From Conexibacter sp. CPCC 206217 (GTDB lineage: Bacteria > Actinomycetota > Thermoleophilia > Solirubrobacterales > Solirubrobacteraceae), in assembly GCF_030646165.1 (NCBI RefSeq), contig NZ_JAUTDO010000012.1:1-64000 (forward strand): a DNA stretch of 64,000 bases, written 5' to 3'. Position 1 is the first letter of the stretch. Each line of letters begins with the position of its first letter. Under the pieces are notes generated by a model, which worked only from the letters and a program-made list of their open reading frames with translations, did no database searches and was not told the DNA's origin. A program made the position numbers and the translations under genes. Shown piece by piece: positions 16,793-24,767 of the stretch.

Positions 16793-17875
16793 TCAGCCCT
16801 GCATCTCGGCGGCGGCCGGGCTCTCCGGCAGGCCGAGCGCTCTCTGCACTCTCCACAGCGGCGCGAGGTCGAAGAACTCGCGCCAATTCAGATCCGCCGG
16901 CAGCAGGTCGAGTCTCTGCTCTTCGGTGATCAGGTCGTCCATCGCTCTGACCGAGAAGCCGCCGTCGGGGCTGATCTGCTCGACCTCCTCCGGGAAGGTG
17001 TCGATGAAGTCCTGCGTGATCTCGAATCTGTTGTCTCTCATGATTCTTATGACCTCGTCGGCGTTCGCAGGGTCCGCGATGTACGAGCGGGCTCTCTGAG
17101 TGGCCGTAAGGTAACCGTCGATCAGCTCCGGGTTGTCGGCGATGTAGTCCTCGGTCGCCGCGATCGACTCCTGCGGGACGTCGACGAGTCTGCTGTAGAG
17201 GAACTTGCCGCCGCCCTCTCTCAGCGCGTTGTCGTGACGCGGGAAGAGGTTGGTCGCCTGCACCTTGTTGGCGAGCAGCGCCTGCAGACGGTCGTCGGAG
17301 CCGCCGCCGAACGGGACCAGCTTGACGTCTCTCGGGTCGACGCCCAGCGACGTCAGCATCTGCTTGACGACAGCCTCGTTGCGCCCGCCGCGGTCGCCGC
17401 CGGTGACCGTCTTGCCCTTCAGGTCGGCGGCGGAGTCGATGCCCTTCGCGACCGCCAGCTTCTGGAACTCCTTCGAGCGGTAGTTGGCGATCAGCTTGAT
17501 TCTCTTGGGGCTTCTGAGCGCCGCCAGCAGCAGCTGGTCGGTGTCGCCCTGCGTGATGTTGAGCGAGCCGCCGATCAGGCCCGGGATGTAGTCGTCGGAG
17601 GTGATCACCTCGACGTCGTCGATCCCGGCGTCTCTGAAGAAGCCCTTGTCCTTCGCGACGAACGTCACCATCTGCGTCGAGTAGGTCGGGCTGTTCATGC
17701 CGATCGTCAGCTTGCCGCCGGCGGGCGCGGTCGCCTCCGTGGTGCCCGCGGCGCTGGTCGACGCAGCGGTCGAGCCGCTGTCGTCGTCGCTTCCGCACGC
17801 GCCGAAGACGAGCGCCGACCCGACCAGTGCCAGGCTGGCCGCGACGCGCAGCCGCCGGCCTATCAATGCCTGCAT
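16793..17875 (-). CDS. ABC transporter substrate-binding lipoprotein (SsuA/TauA/NMT1 type)
   Basis: 360 residues. Signal peptide with lipobox LVFGAC (cysteine about residue 26) followed by a Ser/Thr/Ala linker, so it is a membrane-tethered extracytoplasmic receptor. The mature domain (LTIGMNSPTYSTQMVTFVAKDKGFF, GLIGGSLNITQGD, DLKGKTVT) is of the NMT1/THI5-SsuA fold used for sulfonates, taurine, nitrate and thiamine precursors. The ATG at 17875 has GGAGG ten bases upstream. It follows the permease gene and precedes the dehydrogenase; AGA is the favoured arginine codon here. Confidence 0.88.
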   Translation of the reverse strand: MQALIGRRLRVAASLALVGSALVFGACGSDDDSGSTAASTSAAGTTEATAPAGGKLTIGMNSPTYSTQMVTFVAKDKGFFRDAGIDDVEVITSDDYIPGLIGGSLNITQGDTDQLLLAALRSPKRIKLIANYRSKEFQKLAVAKGIDSAADLKGKTVTGGDRGGRNEAVVKQMLTSLGVDPRDVKLVPFGGGSDDRLQALLANKVQATNLFPRHDNALREGGGKFLYSRLVDVPQESIAATEDYIADNPELIDGYLTATQRARSYIADPANADEVIRIMRDNRFEITQDFIDTFPEEVEQISPDGGFSVRAMDDLITEEQRLDLLPADLNWREFFDLAPLWRVQRALGLPESPAAAEMQG

Positions 17876-17952
17876 GTGACTGTTCCTCCGAATGAATTGA
17901 TTTGCGACGGGAACGGGGACGTGCGGGGACGACGTACCTACGGACCTGCGAC

Positions 17953-18750
17953 CTACGCTTCGACCGCTTGGCTGCGCCACGGGGCGACCCGTGCTTCGAG
18001 CACGCGCAACACCTGCACAAGCGTGAGTGAGACGATCACGAGCAGCATCAGCGCCGCGTACAGCAACGGTGAGTCGAACTGCTCACCGGCACGTTGGATG
18101 ACGTACCCGAGCCCGTTGTTGCCGCCGAAGATCTCGGCGATCACCATGCCGACCAGTCCGCGCGTGAGCCCCTGGTTGAGGCCGGCGACGATGAAGGGCA
18201 ACGTGTACGGGAAGACGACTCTCAAGTACATCTCAAATCTATTGGCGCCGAACACGCGGCCGGCGCGCAGCAGCGACGAGTCCACGGTCTTGGGACCCGC
18301 CATGCAGTTGATGATGATCGGGAACAGCGCCGACAGGAAGATCAGCGTCAGCTCCGCCCAGGCGGAGAAGCCGAGGATCAGGATCAGCAGCGGCGTGATC
18401 GCCACGCGCGGCAGCGACGACATCGCCCACACGTAGGGGCTCAGCAGCGCGTAGGCCGCGGGGCTCGCGCCCATCAGCAGGCCGACCGGGATCCCGACGA
18501 CCGCCGCCGCGATCATGCCGATCGCGAAATATCTCATGCTCCACCACAGCGCCGTTCCGAGCGTCCCGTCGGAGAAGCCGTCCTTCATCGCCGTGACTAT
18601 GTCGGTGGGCTTGGGGAAGAAGAGCGGGTTGATGATCCCGTGCGCGGCGACGTACTGCCAGATCCCGAAGAAGATCGCCAGGTTCAGCACCATCAGGCCC
18701 CAGCGGGCCGCCCGCGACTCGGGCATGTGAAAGCGTCTGAGGCGCTTCAC
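17953..18750 (-). CDS. ABC transporter permease (SsuC/TauC type)
   Basis: 265 residues with six predicted membrane helices and the BPD_transp_1 EAA-loop region around FGANRFEMYLRVVFPYTLPF (about 167-186), which docks on the ATPase. The N terminus has the SsuC-like FGIWQYVAAHGIINPLFFPKPTDI. The ATG overlaps the stop of the ATPase gene (ATGA). Together with its neighbours it makes a complete importer of the sulfonate/taurine/nitrate group; a desulfonating enzyme across the divergent promoter favours a sulfonate. Confidence 0.88.
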   Translation of the reverse strand: MKRLRRFHMPESRAARWGLMVLNLAIFFGIWQYVAAHGIINPLFFPKPTDIVTAMKDGFSDGTLGTALWWSMRYFAIGMIAAAVVGIPVGLLMGASPAAYALLSPYVWAMSSLPRVAITPLLILILGFSAWAELTLIFLSALFPIIINCMAGPKTVDSSLLRAGRVFGANRFEMYLRVVFPYTLPFIVAGLNQGLTRGLVGMVIAEIFGGNNGLGYVIQRAGEQFDSPLLYAALMLLVIVSLTLVQVLRVLEARVAPWRSQAVEA

Positions 18751-19631
18751 GGCTTCACCAGCGGCCTGGCGCCGAGCGCCTCGTCGCGCAGCAGGCTCCA
18801 GACGTGCTCGCGCAATTCACGGTAGCCGGGCGCGTCCTTGACGTCGTACTCCGAGCGCGGTCGCGGCAGGTTCACGTCGACGATCTCCAAGACACGGCCG
18901 GGACGGTGGGAGACGACGACGAGCCGGTCCGCCAGCGAGATCGCCTCGTCGATCGAGTGCGTGATCAGCACGACGGTGTTGCCGGTCGCGGCGATGATCC
19001 GCTCCAACTCCCCCTGCATCGCCTCGCGCGTGAGCGCGTCGACGGCGCCGAGCGGCTCGTCCGCCAGCAGGATCTGCGGGTCGCCGACGAGCGCGCGGGC
19101 GATCCCGACGCGCTGGCGCATGCCGCCCGACAGCTCGTACGGGAACGAGCGCTCGAAGCCCGACAGGCCGACCAGCTCGATCACCTCGGCGATCTTCTGC
19201 TTCACCTGATCGCGGCTGACGCCCGTCTTGCGGGCTTGGAACTGAAGCCCGAATCTGACGTTGGACTCGACCGTCCGCCACGGCATCAGCGCATAGTCCT
19301 GGAACACCATCGCGCGATCGGGGCCGGGGCCCTCGACCTCTCTGCCGTTGATCTCGATCCAGCCGGAGGCCGGCTTGACGAGCCCGGCGACGACGTTCAG
19401 GAAGGTCGTCTTGCCGCAACCCGACGGGCCGACGATCGCGACGAACTCGCCTCTCCTGATGTCGAGGTCGACGCCGGAGAGCGCGGTCAGCTCGTCTCTC
19501 TGACGCGCGCGCTGGTATCTGACGGTGAGGCCGCGGGCCATGATCAGCGGCACCTCGGCGGGCGCCGGGGCGGGCGCCGACCCGACGCTGCGCGGCGTCG
19601 GCTCGGGTTGGGGGGATGCGTTGCCGGTCAA
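18747..19631 (-). CDS. ABC transporter ATP-binding protein (SsuB/TauB type)
   Basis: About 294 residues if the TTG at 19631 is used. Walker A GPSGCGKTT, Q-loop VFQDYALMPWRTV, signature LSGGMRQRVGIARAL, Walker B ILLADEPLGAVDALT and the switch VLITHSIDEA, all typical of the SsuB/TauB/NrtD group. The frame stays open to an ATG at 19706, but that stretch is AT-rich and contains the operator-like palindromes, so it is probably untranslated; an internal ATG at 19541 is the conservative alternative. First gene of the minus-strand operon. Confidence 0.88.
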   Translation of the reverse strand: MTGNASPQPEPTPRSVGSAPAPAPAEVPLIMARGLTVRYQRARQRDELTALSGVDLDIRRGEFVAIVGPSGCGKTTFLNVVAGLVKPASGWIEINGREVEGPGPDRAMVFQDYALMPWRTVESNVRFGLQFQARKTGVSRDQVKQKIAEVIELVGLSGFERSFPYELSGGMRQRVGIARALVGDPQILLADEPLGAVDALTREAMQGELERIIAATGNTVVLITHSIDEAISLADRLVVVSHRPGRVLEIVDVNLPRPRSEYDVKDAPGYRELREHVWSLLRDEALGARPLVKP

Positions 19632-19693
19632 GAGATCTCTGGAGGGAGGGGGCGGAATTCTCGACTTACACGGCCATCTCGACCGAATAAGTA

Positions 19694-19703
19694 TGGTATA
19701 CCA
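19694..19703. promoter_or_regulatory. GntR(FCD)-type operator candidate, site 1
   Basis: TGGTATACCA is a perfect 10-bp palindrome of the form recognised by FadR/FCD-type GntR proteins. It sits midway between the divergent gene sets; the cluster ends with a gene for such a regulator. Confidence 0.65.
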
Positions 19704-19712
19704 CATTGATAG

Positions 19713-19726
19713 CTTGGTAGTCCAAG
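19713..19726. promoter_or_regulatory. GntR(FCD)-type operator candidate, site 2
   Basis: CTTGG-TAGT-CCAAG differs from site 1 in only two central bases over the shared 10 bp. The two centres are 21 bp apart, two helical turns, so two dimers could bind the same DNA face. Confidence 0.55.
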
Positions 19727-19753
19727 AGAACTTCTTCGATGCGAGAGAGGCCG

Positions 19754-20035
19754 ATGCACAAGTTCCTGATCCACAACCGCGGCGATCACGTCGGCGTTGC
19801 GACGTCCGCCATCGAGGCCGGCGAGACGGTCGTCGGCGTCGTGATGGAGGACGATTCGACGGTTGAGGTGGGCGCGAATGCGGCGGTGCCGCTCGGCCAC
19901 AAGATCGCGATCGCGGACGTGCCCGCCGCGGGCACCGTGATCAAGTACGGCATCGCGATCGGCAAGACCGACCAGGGCATCGCGGTCGGCGACTACGTTC
20001 ACACGCACAACCTCAGAAGCGCACGGTGGGCATGA
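19754..20035 (+). CDS. suyA: (R)-sulfolactate sulfo-lyase alpha subunit-like SAF-domain protein
   Basis: 93 residues, a single SAF domain: [50 protein letters not shown], then [10 protein letters not shown]. This is the small subunit architecture of SuyA, in which the UxaA-family enzyme is split in two; altronate and galactarate dehydratases carry the same domain fused or use other partners. With SuyB it would release sulfite from (R)-sulfolactate, giving pyruvate. The ATG at 19754 follows GAGAGG; the stop overlaps the SuyB start. The assignment to sulfolactate rests on remembered likeness and context and needs a phylogeny. Confidence 0.75.
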   Translation: MHKFLIHNRGDHVGVATSAIEAGETVVGVVMEDDSTVEVGANAAVPLGHKIAIADVPAAGTVIKYGIAIGKTDQGIAVGDYVHTHNLRSARWA

Positions 20036-21195
20036 GCATCCAGGGACTGACGGGCTACCGCCGCGCCAACGGCACGGTCGGCGTCCGCAACCACGTCGTG
20101 ATCCTCCCGGTCGACGACATCTCCAACGCCGCCTGCGAGGCGGTCGCGGGCCAGATCAAGGGCGTCCTCGCCCTCCCCCACGCCTACGGCCGGCTGCAGT
20201 ACGGCCGCGACCTCGAGCTGCACTTCCGCACGCTGATCGGCACCGGCTCGAACGCCAACGTCGCGGCCGCGATCGTGATCGGGATCGAGGAGAACTGGAC
20301 GCGCAAGATCGCCGACGGGATCGCCGCCACCGGCAAGCCCGTCGCCTGGTTCGCGATCGAGGGCAACGGCGACCTGCAGACGGTCGCGAACGCCTCGCGC
20401 GTCGCCGCGCAGTTCCTGCAGGACGCCTCCGAGCTGGCGCGCGAGCCGATCGAGCTGGGCGAGCTGGTCGTCTCGATCAAGTGCGGCGAGTCGGACACGA
20501 CGACGGGCCTCGCCTCGTGCCCGACGGTCGCAACCGTCGTCGACGACGTGATCGACGCGGGCGGCACGGTCCTGTTCGGCGAGACCTCCGAGCTGACCGG
20601 CGGCGAGCACCTGATCGCCGACCGCATGGCGACGCCCGAGCTGCGCGAGCAGTTCCTCGACGTCTACGGCAGATACGTCGGCTTCATCGAGGCGCAGGGG
20701 GCCGACCTGTTCGGCTCGCAGCCGACGCAGGGCAACATCGCCGGCGGCCTCACCACGATCGAGGAGAAGGCGCTCGGCAACATCCAGAAGACGGGCACCA
20801 AGCCGGTCGTCGGGGTGCTCGACAAGGCCGAGGCGCCGGACGCGGACACCAGAGGCCTGTGGTTCATGGACTCCTCCTCCGCGGCCGCCGAGTTCATCAC
20901 GCTGATGGCGGCCGGCGGCGCGGTGCTGCACATCTTCCCGACGGGCCAGGGCAACATCATCGGCAACCCGATCGAGCCGGTCATCAAGATCACGGGCAAC
21001 CCGACGACCGCGGCGACGATGAGCGAGCATGTCGACGTGGACGTCAAGGGATTGCTCGCACGTGAAATCGACCTGGGCCAGGCGCACGACCTGCTGGCGG
21101 CGAACGTCGCCAGCACCGTCAACGGCCGGCTGACCGCGGCCGAGGTGCTCGGGCACCGCGAGTTCGTCATGACCAAGCTCTACGAGAGCGCATGA
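20032..21195 (+). CDS. suyB: (R)-sulfolactate sulfo-lyase beta subunit-like (UxaA family)
   Basis: 387 residues, catalytic half of the UxaA-type lyase: [19 protein letters not shown] at about 8-26, [16 protein letters not shown], the iron-site region [18 protein letters not shown] (about 145-162), and [17 protein letters not shown]. These features are shared with SuyB more than with altronate dehydratase as far as I can judge. ATGA overlap with suyA. Product would be pyruvate plus sulfite; no sulfite exporter or sulfite-oxidising enzyme is in the window. A different 3-sulfo- or 2-hydroxyacid substrate is possible. Confidence 0.75.
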   Translation: MSIQGLTGYRRANGTVGVRNHVVILPVDDISNAACEAVAGQIKGVLALPHAYGRLQYGRDLELHFRTLIGTGSNANVAAAIVIGIEENWTRKIADGIAATGKPVAWFAIEGNGDLQTVANASRVAAQFLQDASELAREPIELGELVVSIKCGESDTTTGLASCPTVATVVDDVIDAGGTVLFGETSELTGGEHLIADRMATPELREQFLDVYGRYVGFIEAQGADLFGSQPTQGNIAGGLTTIEEKALGNIQKTGTKPVVGVLDKAEAPDADTRGLWFMDSSSAAAEFITLMAAGGAVLHIFPTGQGNIIGNPIEPVIKITGNPTTAATMSEHVDVDVKGLLAREIDLGQAHDLLAANVASTVNGRLTAAEVLGHREFVMTKLYESA

Positions 21196-21236
21196 GCGCG
21201 CCGAACCGCTCGGCCCGCGGCCTCGGGTTCGATCGG

Positions 21237-21263
21237 AAGGACTCGCCCTTGGGGCTCGTCCTT
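21237..21263 (+). other. Hairpin between suyB and the amidohydrolase gene
   Basis: AAGGAC-tc-GCCC-ttg-GGGC-tc-GTCCTT folds into a stem with a small symmetrical internal loop. No U tract follows, so it may be a processing or stability element inside the operon rather than a terminator. Confidence 0.4.
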
Positions 21264-21282
21264 GCGGCGTGGAGACCGACGC

Positions 21283-22290
21283 ATGAGTGAGCGGCGCTAC
21301 ATCGCGCTCGAGGAGCACGCGCTGACGCCGGGGCTGCACGCGCTGCGTGCGGCCGCCGGCGCGGCGGGCGGGGCGCGCCCGAGCGACCGGCCCGACGAGA
21401 TCGTCGAGCGGATGCTGGAGATCGGCTCGGTCCGGATCGCGGCGATGGACGCGGCCGGGGTCGACGTGCAGGTGCTGTCGCACCACGCGCCGGGCGCGCA
21501 GCTCGCGGACCCGGCGCGCGCGGTCGCGGCGGCGACCGAGGCCAACGACGAGCTGGCGGCGGCGATCGCGTCGCACCCGACCCGCTTCGCCGGCTGGGCG
21601 ACCGTCCCGACGATCGACCCCGACGCCGCCGCGGCCGAGCTGAAGCGCTGCGTCGAGCAGCACGGCTTCGTCGGCGCGATGGTGCACGGACAGGTCGCCG
21701 GCGGCTGGCTCGACCATCCCCGCTTCGACCCGCTGCTGCGGATGTCGACCGACCTCGGCGTGCCGCTGTACCTGCACCCCGCGCCGCCGCCGGCGGCCGT
21801 CAAGGAGGCGTACTACTCCGACCTCGACGCGGCCGGCGACGACGCCGCGCGGCTGTCGCAGGTGTTCGCGACGTCCGGTTGGGGCTGGCACGTCGAGACC
21901 GGCGGCCACGCGTTGCGGATGGTCCTCAACGGCGTCTTCGACCGCCACCCGTCGCTCGACGTGATCCTCGGCCACTGGGGCGAGCTGGTCCCGTTCTACC
22001 TGGGGCGGATCGAGGAGCGCTTCAGCCGCATGACGAGACATCTCAGAACCGCGCCCGCGGAGGTCTTCGCGACGCGCTTCCACGTCACGCCCGCGGGGCT
22101 GGAGACGATCCCGCCGCTGCTGCTGACGTTGCAGACGCTGGGCGCCGACCGGATCATGTACTCGGCCGACTACCCCTTCAGCGTCAAGCACACGAAGGGG
22201 CGCGCGCTGATCGAGGAGGCGCCGATCAGCGAGGCCGACAAGTCGAAGATCGCGCACCTCAACGCGGAGCGGCTGCTGCGGCTGCCGTAG
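21283..22290 (+). CDS. Amidohydrolase-2 family metal-dependent hydrolase/decarboxylase
   Basis: 335 residues of the ACMSD / gamma-resorcylate decarboxylase-like group. N-terminal metal motif YIALEEH at about 6-12, then barrel histidines in VPLYLHPAPPPAA (about 164-176) and DVILGHWGELVPF, and the late aspartate in MYSADYPFS. Members hydrolyse or decarboxylate small cyclic or aromatic acids using one divalent metal. It lies 87 bases after suyB on the same strand, so it probably shares the suyAB transcript. Its job with sulfolactate lyase is not obvious; it could process the imported precursor. Confidence 0.82.
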   Translation: MSERRYIALEEHALTPGLHALRAAAGAAGGARPSDRPDEIVERMLEIGSVRIAAMDAAGVDVQVLSHHAPGAQLADPARAVAAATEANDELAAAIASHPTRFAGWATVPTIDPDAAAAELKRCVEQHGFVGAMVHGQVAGGWLDHPRFDPLLRMSTDLGVPLYLHPAPPPAAVKEAYYSDLDAAGDDAARLSQVFATSGWGWHVETGGHALRMVLNGVFDRHPSLDVILGHWGELVPFYLGRIEERFSRMTRHLRTAPAEVFATRFHVTPAGLETIPPLLLTLQTLGADRIMYSADYPFSVKHTKGRALIEEAPISEADKSKIAHLNAERLLRLP

Positions 22291-22359
22291 TCGCGAGCGT
22301 GCAAGACCAGTAGTCCACTACGGATGTGCGCGTCGCTGGGGAGGGCGAGGCTGTCGAGC

Positions 22360-23757
22360 ATGGACACCAACGCCCTTCTCCGCCGCTGTACCGCGGTCGC
22401 CGCCGGCGCCCTGCTCGCCGCGTCCGCCTTCGTCTGCACCGCCTCCGCCGCCGCCCCGAGATCGATCAGCGTCCCGCCGGGCAACCCCTACTGGTTGCTG
22501 ATCAGCGCGCAGAGCGCGAGATCGATCGGCATCGGGGACACGATCGCCGGCTGCACGTTCATCCCCGAGGCGTCGTGCGCCGGGGCGCAGCTCGCCAGAC
22601 AGAACCTCACCGGTGCGTTCGTCCCGTTCGGGAACTTCGCCAGAGCGAACTTCGCCGGCAGCTCGCTGTCCGGCGGGATGCTGACGCACGCGAACTTCAC
22701 GGCGGCGAACTTCGGTGGCGCGAACCTCGTCGGCACCGCGCCGGTCCACGCGAAGCTGCGCGGCGCGAACCTGTCGGACACGAAGCTGACGTTCGCCGGC
22801 TTCACCGAGGCCGACATGCGCGGCGTCGACCTGCGCGGCGCCGACCTCAACTTCGGCGCGATCGTCGGCTCGGACCTGCGCGGCGCCGACATGCGCGGGA
22901 TGAACGTCTCCGACTCCGACGTCAACGGCACCGACATGCGCGGCGCGGACCTGCGCGGGGCGAACCTCTCCAACGCCGACCTCAGCGGCGCGAGAATGGC
23001 CGGCGCGAAGCTGAAGGGCGCGATCTTCTGCAAGACGCTGATGCCGGACGGCAGCGTCAGAGCCCCGCGCAGAGGACTCTGCCCCGGCCAGCACGGCCTG
23101 ACGCCGCCGGCCGGTGCGAGAGCGGTGCTGCTGCCGGCGTCGAGCCCGCTGTACCCGGCGGTCTACGCGCTCGAGCATGGCACGCAGGTCGCCTCCGGGA
23201 CGAAGGTGCGTGACTGCGTCGTGCAGGCGTACAGCGACTGCGCAGGCGCGCGGCTGCGCGGCGTCTCGTTGCAGGGCGGCTTCCTCGCCTACTCGAAGCT
23301 GCGCGGCGCTGACGTCCGCGGCGTCAACTTCCAGCTCGGCGACATGGCGTTCGCCGACGCGCGCAGAGCGAACTTCGACAACGCCCGCCTCGGCGGCACG
23401 TCGGTCGTCGGGACCGATCTCCGCGGCGCGTCGATGCGCAACGTCTCACTCGGGCTGACGGTCGCGGCCGGAGCCGATGCGCGCGGCGCAGACCTGTCCG
23501 GTGCGGACGGTCGCAGCAGCGTCTTCGACAGCGCCGACCTGCGCAGAGCAACGCTGGCAGGGGCGAACTTCTCGCAGTCGAACTTGATCGCTGCGGACCT
23601 GCGCGGCGCCGACCTGCGCGGCGCGAACCTCACCGAGACTGCACTGATCGGGGCGAGACTCACCGGCGCGGACACGACCGGCGCGACCTTCTGCAACACG
23701 CTGATGCCCGACGGGAGCGTTGCCGGGCCGTCGAGAACGGGGTGCCCGGCGACGTAG
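22360..23757 (+). CDS. Exported two-lobed pentapeptide-repeat protein
   Basis: 465 residues. Signal peptide (LLRRCTAVAAGALLAASAF, cleavage near residue 33), then two consecutive right-handed quadrilateral helix domains of A(D/N)LxG pentapeptides, about 85-240 and 310-455. Each lobe has the same layout: a cap with an xCxxxxxxDCAGA-like disulfide pair (AGCTFIPEASCAGAQL; DCVVQAYSDCAGARL), the pentapeptides, and an end cap FCKTLMPDGSV or FCNTLMPDGSV. This indicates duplication of a whole unit. The mature protein is outside the membrane, unlike Qnr/MfpA gyrase mimics; function unknown. Stop abuts the stop of the convergent DUF899 gene. Confidence 0.8.
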   Translation: MDTNALLRRCTAVAAGALLAASAFVCTASAAAPRSISVPPGNPYWLLISAQSARSIGIGDTIAGCTFIPEASCAGAQLARQNLTGAFVPFGNFARANFAGSSLSGGMLTHANFTAANFGGANLVGTAPVHAKLRGANLSDTKLTFAGFTEADMRGVDLRGADLNFGAIVGSDLRGADMRGMNVSDSDVNGTDMRGADLRGANLSNADLSGARMAGAKLKGAIFCKTLMPDGSVRAPRRGLCPGQHGLTPPAGARAVLLPASSPLYPAVYALEHGTQVASGTKVRDCVVQAYSDCAGARLRGVSLQGGFLAYSKLRGADVRGVNFQLGDMAFADARRANFDNARLGGTSVVGTDLRGASMRNVSLGLTVAAGADARGADLSGADGRSSVFDSADLRRATLAGANFSQSNLIAADLRGADLRGANLTETALIGARLTGADTTGATFCNTLMPDGSVAGPSRTGCPAT

Positions 23758-24498
23758 TCAGTCGAAGCGGGGCTGGGCCGCGCGCGCCTTGGCGGCGCGG
23801 CCCTTCGGCTCCTCCCACTCCTCCTGGCGCCCGAGCGCGGTGAGGTCGAGGAAGTAGTAGGAGCCACCGGTCTGCTCCGCGCCGCGGGCATAGCTCGAAT
23901 AGGTGTGGAAGACGCGCTCGCCGTCGCGCAGGAAGTAGCTCGATCCCGGCATCTCCATCGGCTGGTCGCCGAACGGGAAGTCGGTGTCGAGCTGCTCCCA
24001 CGCGGCGCGGTCGCGGTAGTTGTATTCCAGCGGCGCCTTCGACTCGTCGATCGTGACGTGGAAGTCGTAGTTGAAGTCGCTGCCGTAGGACGAGTACCAC
24101 GGGAACGTCCAGCCCTTACGCCGCTTGTAGTCCTCGATTCTCGCCAGCGGGGCGCGGGAGACATACGCCATCGTCGTGTCGCGCGTGTGCAGGTGGGCGC
24201 GCAGCCCGTCCGACATCTCGTCGGCGCCGGCGCTGCAACTGGTGCAGCCGTCGGTCCAGCTCGGGTCGAACATGAAGTGGCCGACGATCAGCTGGCGGCG
24301 GCCCTCGAACAGGTCGAGCAGACTCGCTGCGCCGTCGGGCCCCTCGAACCTGTAGGGCGTCGTGATCTCGACCATCGGCAGCCGGCGGCGTTCGGCGTTG
24401 AGCGCGTCGCGCTGGCGCGTCAGCTCCTTCTCCTTCACCAGCAGGCGCTTGCGGGCGGTCAGCCACTCGCCGCGGGTCGTGACGTCGGGCAGGCTCAT
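23758..24498 (-). CDS. DUF899 family thioredoxin-fold protein
   Basis: 246 residues. The N terminus has a conserved helix (EWLTARKRLLVKEKELTRQR), then LIVGHFMFDPSWTDGCTSCS with a CxxC pair at about 90-93 in a thioredoxin-like fold, and the family's FPWYSSYGSDFNYDF at about 134-148. Family members are cytosolic proteins of unknown function, sometimes called dithiol-disulfide isomerases; I infer no substrate. The ATG at 24498 has GGAGG eight bases upstream, and the longer frame runs over the hairpin-rich leader. Confidence 0.85.
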   Translation of the reverse strand: MSLPDVTTRGEWLTARKRLLVKEKELTRQRDALNAERRRLPMVEITTPYRFEGPDGAASLLDLFEGRRQLIVGHFMFDPSWTDGCTSCSAGADEMSDGLRAHLHTRDTTMAYVSRAPLARIEDYKRRKGWTFPWYSSYGSDFNYDFHVTIDESKAPLEYNYRDRAAWEQLDTDFPFGDQPMEMPGSSYFLRDGERVFHTYSSYARGAEQTGGSYYFLDLTALGRQEEWEEPKGRAAKARAAQPRFD

Positions 24499-24515
24499 GT
24501 CGATCCTCCGGTTCG

Positions 24516-24542
24516 GGTCCGGTGCTGCTGCCTCGGACCCGA
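24516..24542 (-). other. Inverted repeat just upstream of DUF899 gene
   Basis: GGGTCCG and CGGACCC face each other across about 12 bases, roughly 20-45 bases upstream of the DUF899 start codon. It lies in the transcribed leader or core promoter, so it could be an operator or a leader hairpin. Confidence 0.4.
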
Positions 24543-24605
24543 CCCACCCGCGAAACTCATCGGGATGCGCTGGAGGGTGTCCTGTCGCTGACCGGGCGGG
24601 CCGCG

Positions 24606-24638
24606 GCTGCCGGCGCCGAGGGGGATGGCGCCGGCAGC
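24606..24638. terminator. Strong 12-bp hairpin between XRE and DUF899 genes
   Basis: GCTGCCGGCGCC and its exact complement flank a 9-base loop. It follows the minus-strand XRE gene by about 130 bases and precedes the DUF899 gene. No U run follows, so it may be a rho-dependent or actinobacterial-type terminator, or a regulatory hairpin. Confidence 0.5.
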
Positions 24639-24652
24639 AGGCTGGACCGCGT

Positions 24653-24669
24653 GTCGGGTCAGACCCGAC
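24653..24669. repeat. 7-bp inverted repeat (operator-like)
   Basis: GTCGGGT-cag-ACCCGAC, a compact palindrome in the same intergenic region. Its size suits a helix-turn-helix dimer as well as a small hairpin; the neighbouring XRE protein is a candidate binder. Confidence 0.45.
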
Positions 24670-24767
24670 GGACAATTCCTAGCGCGACCGGAACGTTCCT
24701 GTCAACTTTCAACCGCAATAAACCGGCAAATTGGGTAGGTCGCGTGTTTTGAGGGCGGGTCGGGCGT

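Larger units (their letters stand above)
19632..19753. promoter_or_regulatory. Divergent promoter region of the sulfonate-type cluster
   Basis: AT-rich gap, strongly different from the coding base composition, from which the importer operon (minus) and suyAB-amidohydrolase (plus) must both be read. It holds two operator-like palindromes. SuyA has GAGAGG just before its ATG. Confidence 0.7.

Noticed and set aside
20032-21195. Altronate dehydratase annotation for the UxaA-family protein
   Set aside because: Considered, since UxaA covers both; the split SAF subunit and sequence details fit SuyAB better and there are no hexuronate genes nearby. Kept as an alternative only.
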